A DNA stretch of 7,842 bases. Source: Bacillota bacterium (GTDB taxonomy: Bacteria; Bacillota; Clostridia; Christensenellales; CALWSW01). The DNA is taken from the NCBI GenBank assembly GCA_023402915.1, contig JAEYFO010000119.1, positions 1 through 7,842 on the forward strand. Reading direction: 5' to 3'. This document shows, piece after piece, positions 6,781 to 7,842 of this stretch. Below the pieces are notes generated by a model that saw only the letters and a program-made list of their open reading frames with translations, was not told where the DNA came from and ran no database searches. Position numbers and translations under genes: made by a program. The first letter of the stretch is position 1; every line of letters begins with the position of its first letter.

Positions 6781-7842
6781 TCAATCCTCTTTGCGCGCTT
6801 CCTTGAGGAGCTTCTGTTTGAGCTCATACAGCTCGGAGGAGAGGTCCACTTTGTAAACGTGGGGGTTGTAGAGCCTGCGGTAGGCTTCCCAGAACGTGAA
6901 CAGCTCGTCGGCCGCATAGCGCTGGATCGCGTGGATGTTGGGGCAGCGGTACACCTGCTTGCCGTCGACAAACACGGGCACCAGCAGTTCGCGGGTGTAG
7001 TAGTTGGTGATCTTCATGGTCTTCCACGTTTCCACCGGGTCGAAAATGTGCAGCGGCGCGCTTTCGTCGATGGTTTCGTGTTCGAGCATCAAAAGGTCTG
7101 CAATGGCCTTGTCATTGTGCTTGTCGTAAATGCGGATGACCTTCTTATAGCCGGGGTTGGTCATCTTGGCGGGGTTGTCGCTCAGCTTGATCTTGGGAAC
7201 GAGCACGCCGTCGCATTCTTCGGCCGCCATTTTGTACACGCCGCCGAGGGAGGGGTTGTCGTCGCTGGTGATGAGCTTCGTGCCCACCGCCCAAACGTCG
7301 ATGGCCGCGCCCTGCATCTGAAGGTCGCGGATGAGCATTTCATCCAGATCGCCGGAGGCAAAGATCTTCGCGTCGGGGAATCCTGCCTCGTCGAGCATCC
7401 TGCGGGCCTCGCGGGAAAGATAGGCAAGGTCGCCGCTGTCAAGGCGGATGCCCAGCGGCTCGTAGCCCTTTTCGCGCAGCTCGCGGAATGCGATGATGGC
7501 GTTTGGCACGCCGCTCTTGAGGGTGTCGTAGGTATCGACCAGCAGCATACAGGCGCTGGGATAAATGTCGGCATAGGCGCGAAAGGCCGTCAGCTCGTCG
7601 GGGAAGCTCATGACCCAGCTGTGGGCGTGGGTGCCCTTGACGGGAATGCCGAACAGCTGGCCGGTCAGGACGTTGCTGGTGCCGCAGCAGCCGCCGATAT
7701 AGGCAGCGCGCGCGCCATACGTTCCCGCGTCGGGACCCTGGGCGCGGCGCAGGCCGAATTCCATCACGTCCGCGTCTCCCGCCGCATACTTGACGCGGCT
7801 GGCCTTCGTGGCGATGAGCGTCTGATGGTTGATGATGTTGAG
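6781..7842 (-). CDS. pncB: Nicotinate phosphoribosyltransferase, C-terminal part (5' end off window)
   Basis: The last 353 residues are visible; the frame is open to the window edge, where it reads LNIINHQTLIATKASRV. About 120 residues should be missing, given the usual 480 or so. The enzyme joins nicotinate to PRPP, with ATP hydrolysis, to give nicotinate mononucleotide for NAD salvage in the cytosol. Family motifs are present: RRAQGPDAG, GTSNVL, GTHAHSW (the second His, codon 7621-7623, aligns with the His phosphorylated in enterobacterial PncB), VDTYDTLKSG, GIRLDSGDL (phosphate and ribose site) and GTKLITS. The C-terminus has the CPN and charged tail of the clostridial/Bacillus form. The first Met-like codon within the window (GTG at 7767) is internal and not the start. 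No damage is seen. The gene faces lonB, and a terminator lies between the two. Confidence 0.96.
   Translation of the reverse strand, partial: LNIINHQTLIATKASRVKYAAGDADVMEFGLRRAQGPDAGTYGARAAYIGGCCGTSNVLTGQLFGIPVKGTHAHSWVMSFPDELTAFRAYADIYPSACMLLVDTYDTLKSGVPNAIIAFRELREKGYEPLGIRLDSGDLAYLSREARRMLDEAGFPDAKIFASGDLDEMLIRDLQMQGAAIDVWAVGTKLITSDDNPSLGGVYKMAAEECDGVLVPKIKLSDNPAKMTNPGYKKVIRIYDKHNDKAIADLLMLEHETIDESAPLHIFDPVETWKTMKITNYYTRELLVPVFVDGKQVYRCPNIHAIQRYAADELFTFWEAYRRLYNPHVYKVDLSSELYELKQKLLKEARKED

Noticed and set aside
6331..6806. Overlapping plus-strand open frames between lonB and pncB
   Set aside because: They cross the pncB terminator, one enters the pncB 3' end, and none has a ribosome binding site or recognisable domain.

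Overview
This window looks like a core chromosomal segment of a GC-rich, endospore-forming Firmicute (class Clostridia is my best guess). The reasons are a sporulation-type LonB protease beside LonA and EngB, strong AGGAGG-type ribosome binding sites before most genes, and SigA-type promoters. I see no phage, IS, CRISPR or tRNA sequence. The window is mostly housekeeping. The less ordinary material lies in the intergenic regions and in one small zinc-ribbon protein.

Layout, left to right. At 1-209 (minus) is the N-terminal part of a metallophosphoesterase, cut by the window edge. At 210-553 there is no convincing gene; the stretch holds a purine-rich repeat leader, two inverted repeats and a weak promoter. 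At 554-964 (minus) is a small protein with four CxxC knuckles and a very acidic tail, driven by a near-consensus SigA promoter at 1027-1055. At 1151-4179 (minus) is a lonA-engB operon whose cistrons overlap by one base. At 4180-4445 is a divergent control region. It carries a SigA-type promoter and a hairpin-rich leader for lonA on the minus strand, and a promoter resembling the forespore SigG type for lonB on the plus strand. At 4446-6194 (plus) is membrane-anchored LonB, followed by a clear intrinsic terminator. At 6242-6780 there is no recognisable gene, but a terminator for the next minus-strand gene lies within it. At 6781-7842 (minus) is nicotinate phosphoribosyltransferase, with its N-terminus off the window.

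How they work together. LonA and LonB are both ATP-dependent serine/lysine-dyad proteases. In Bacillus subtilis lonB, lonA and ysxC (engB) are adjacent and co-directional, and lonB is transcribed in the forespore. Here the neighbourhood is kept, but lonB is flipped to read away from lonA, so each protease has its own promoter in a shared 266-bp gap. EngB, a ribosome-assembly GTPase, is translationally coupled to LonA. The metallophosphoesterase, zinc-ribbon and PncB genes have no obvious functional link to the proteases. I found no evidence for a new defence or mobile system.
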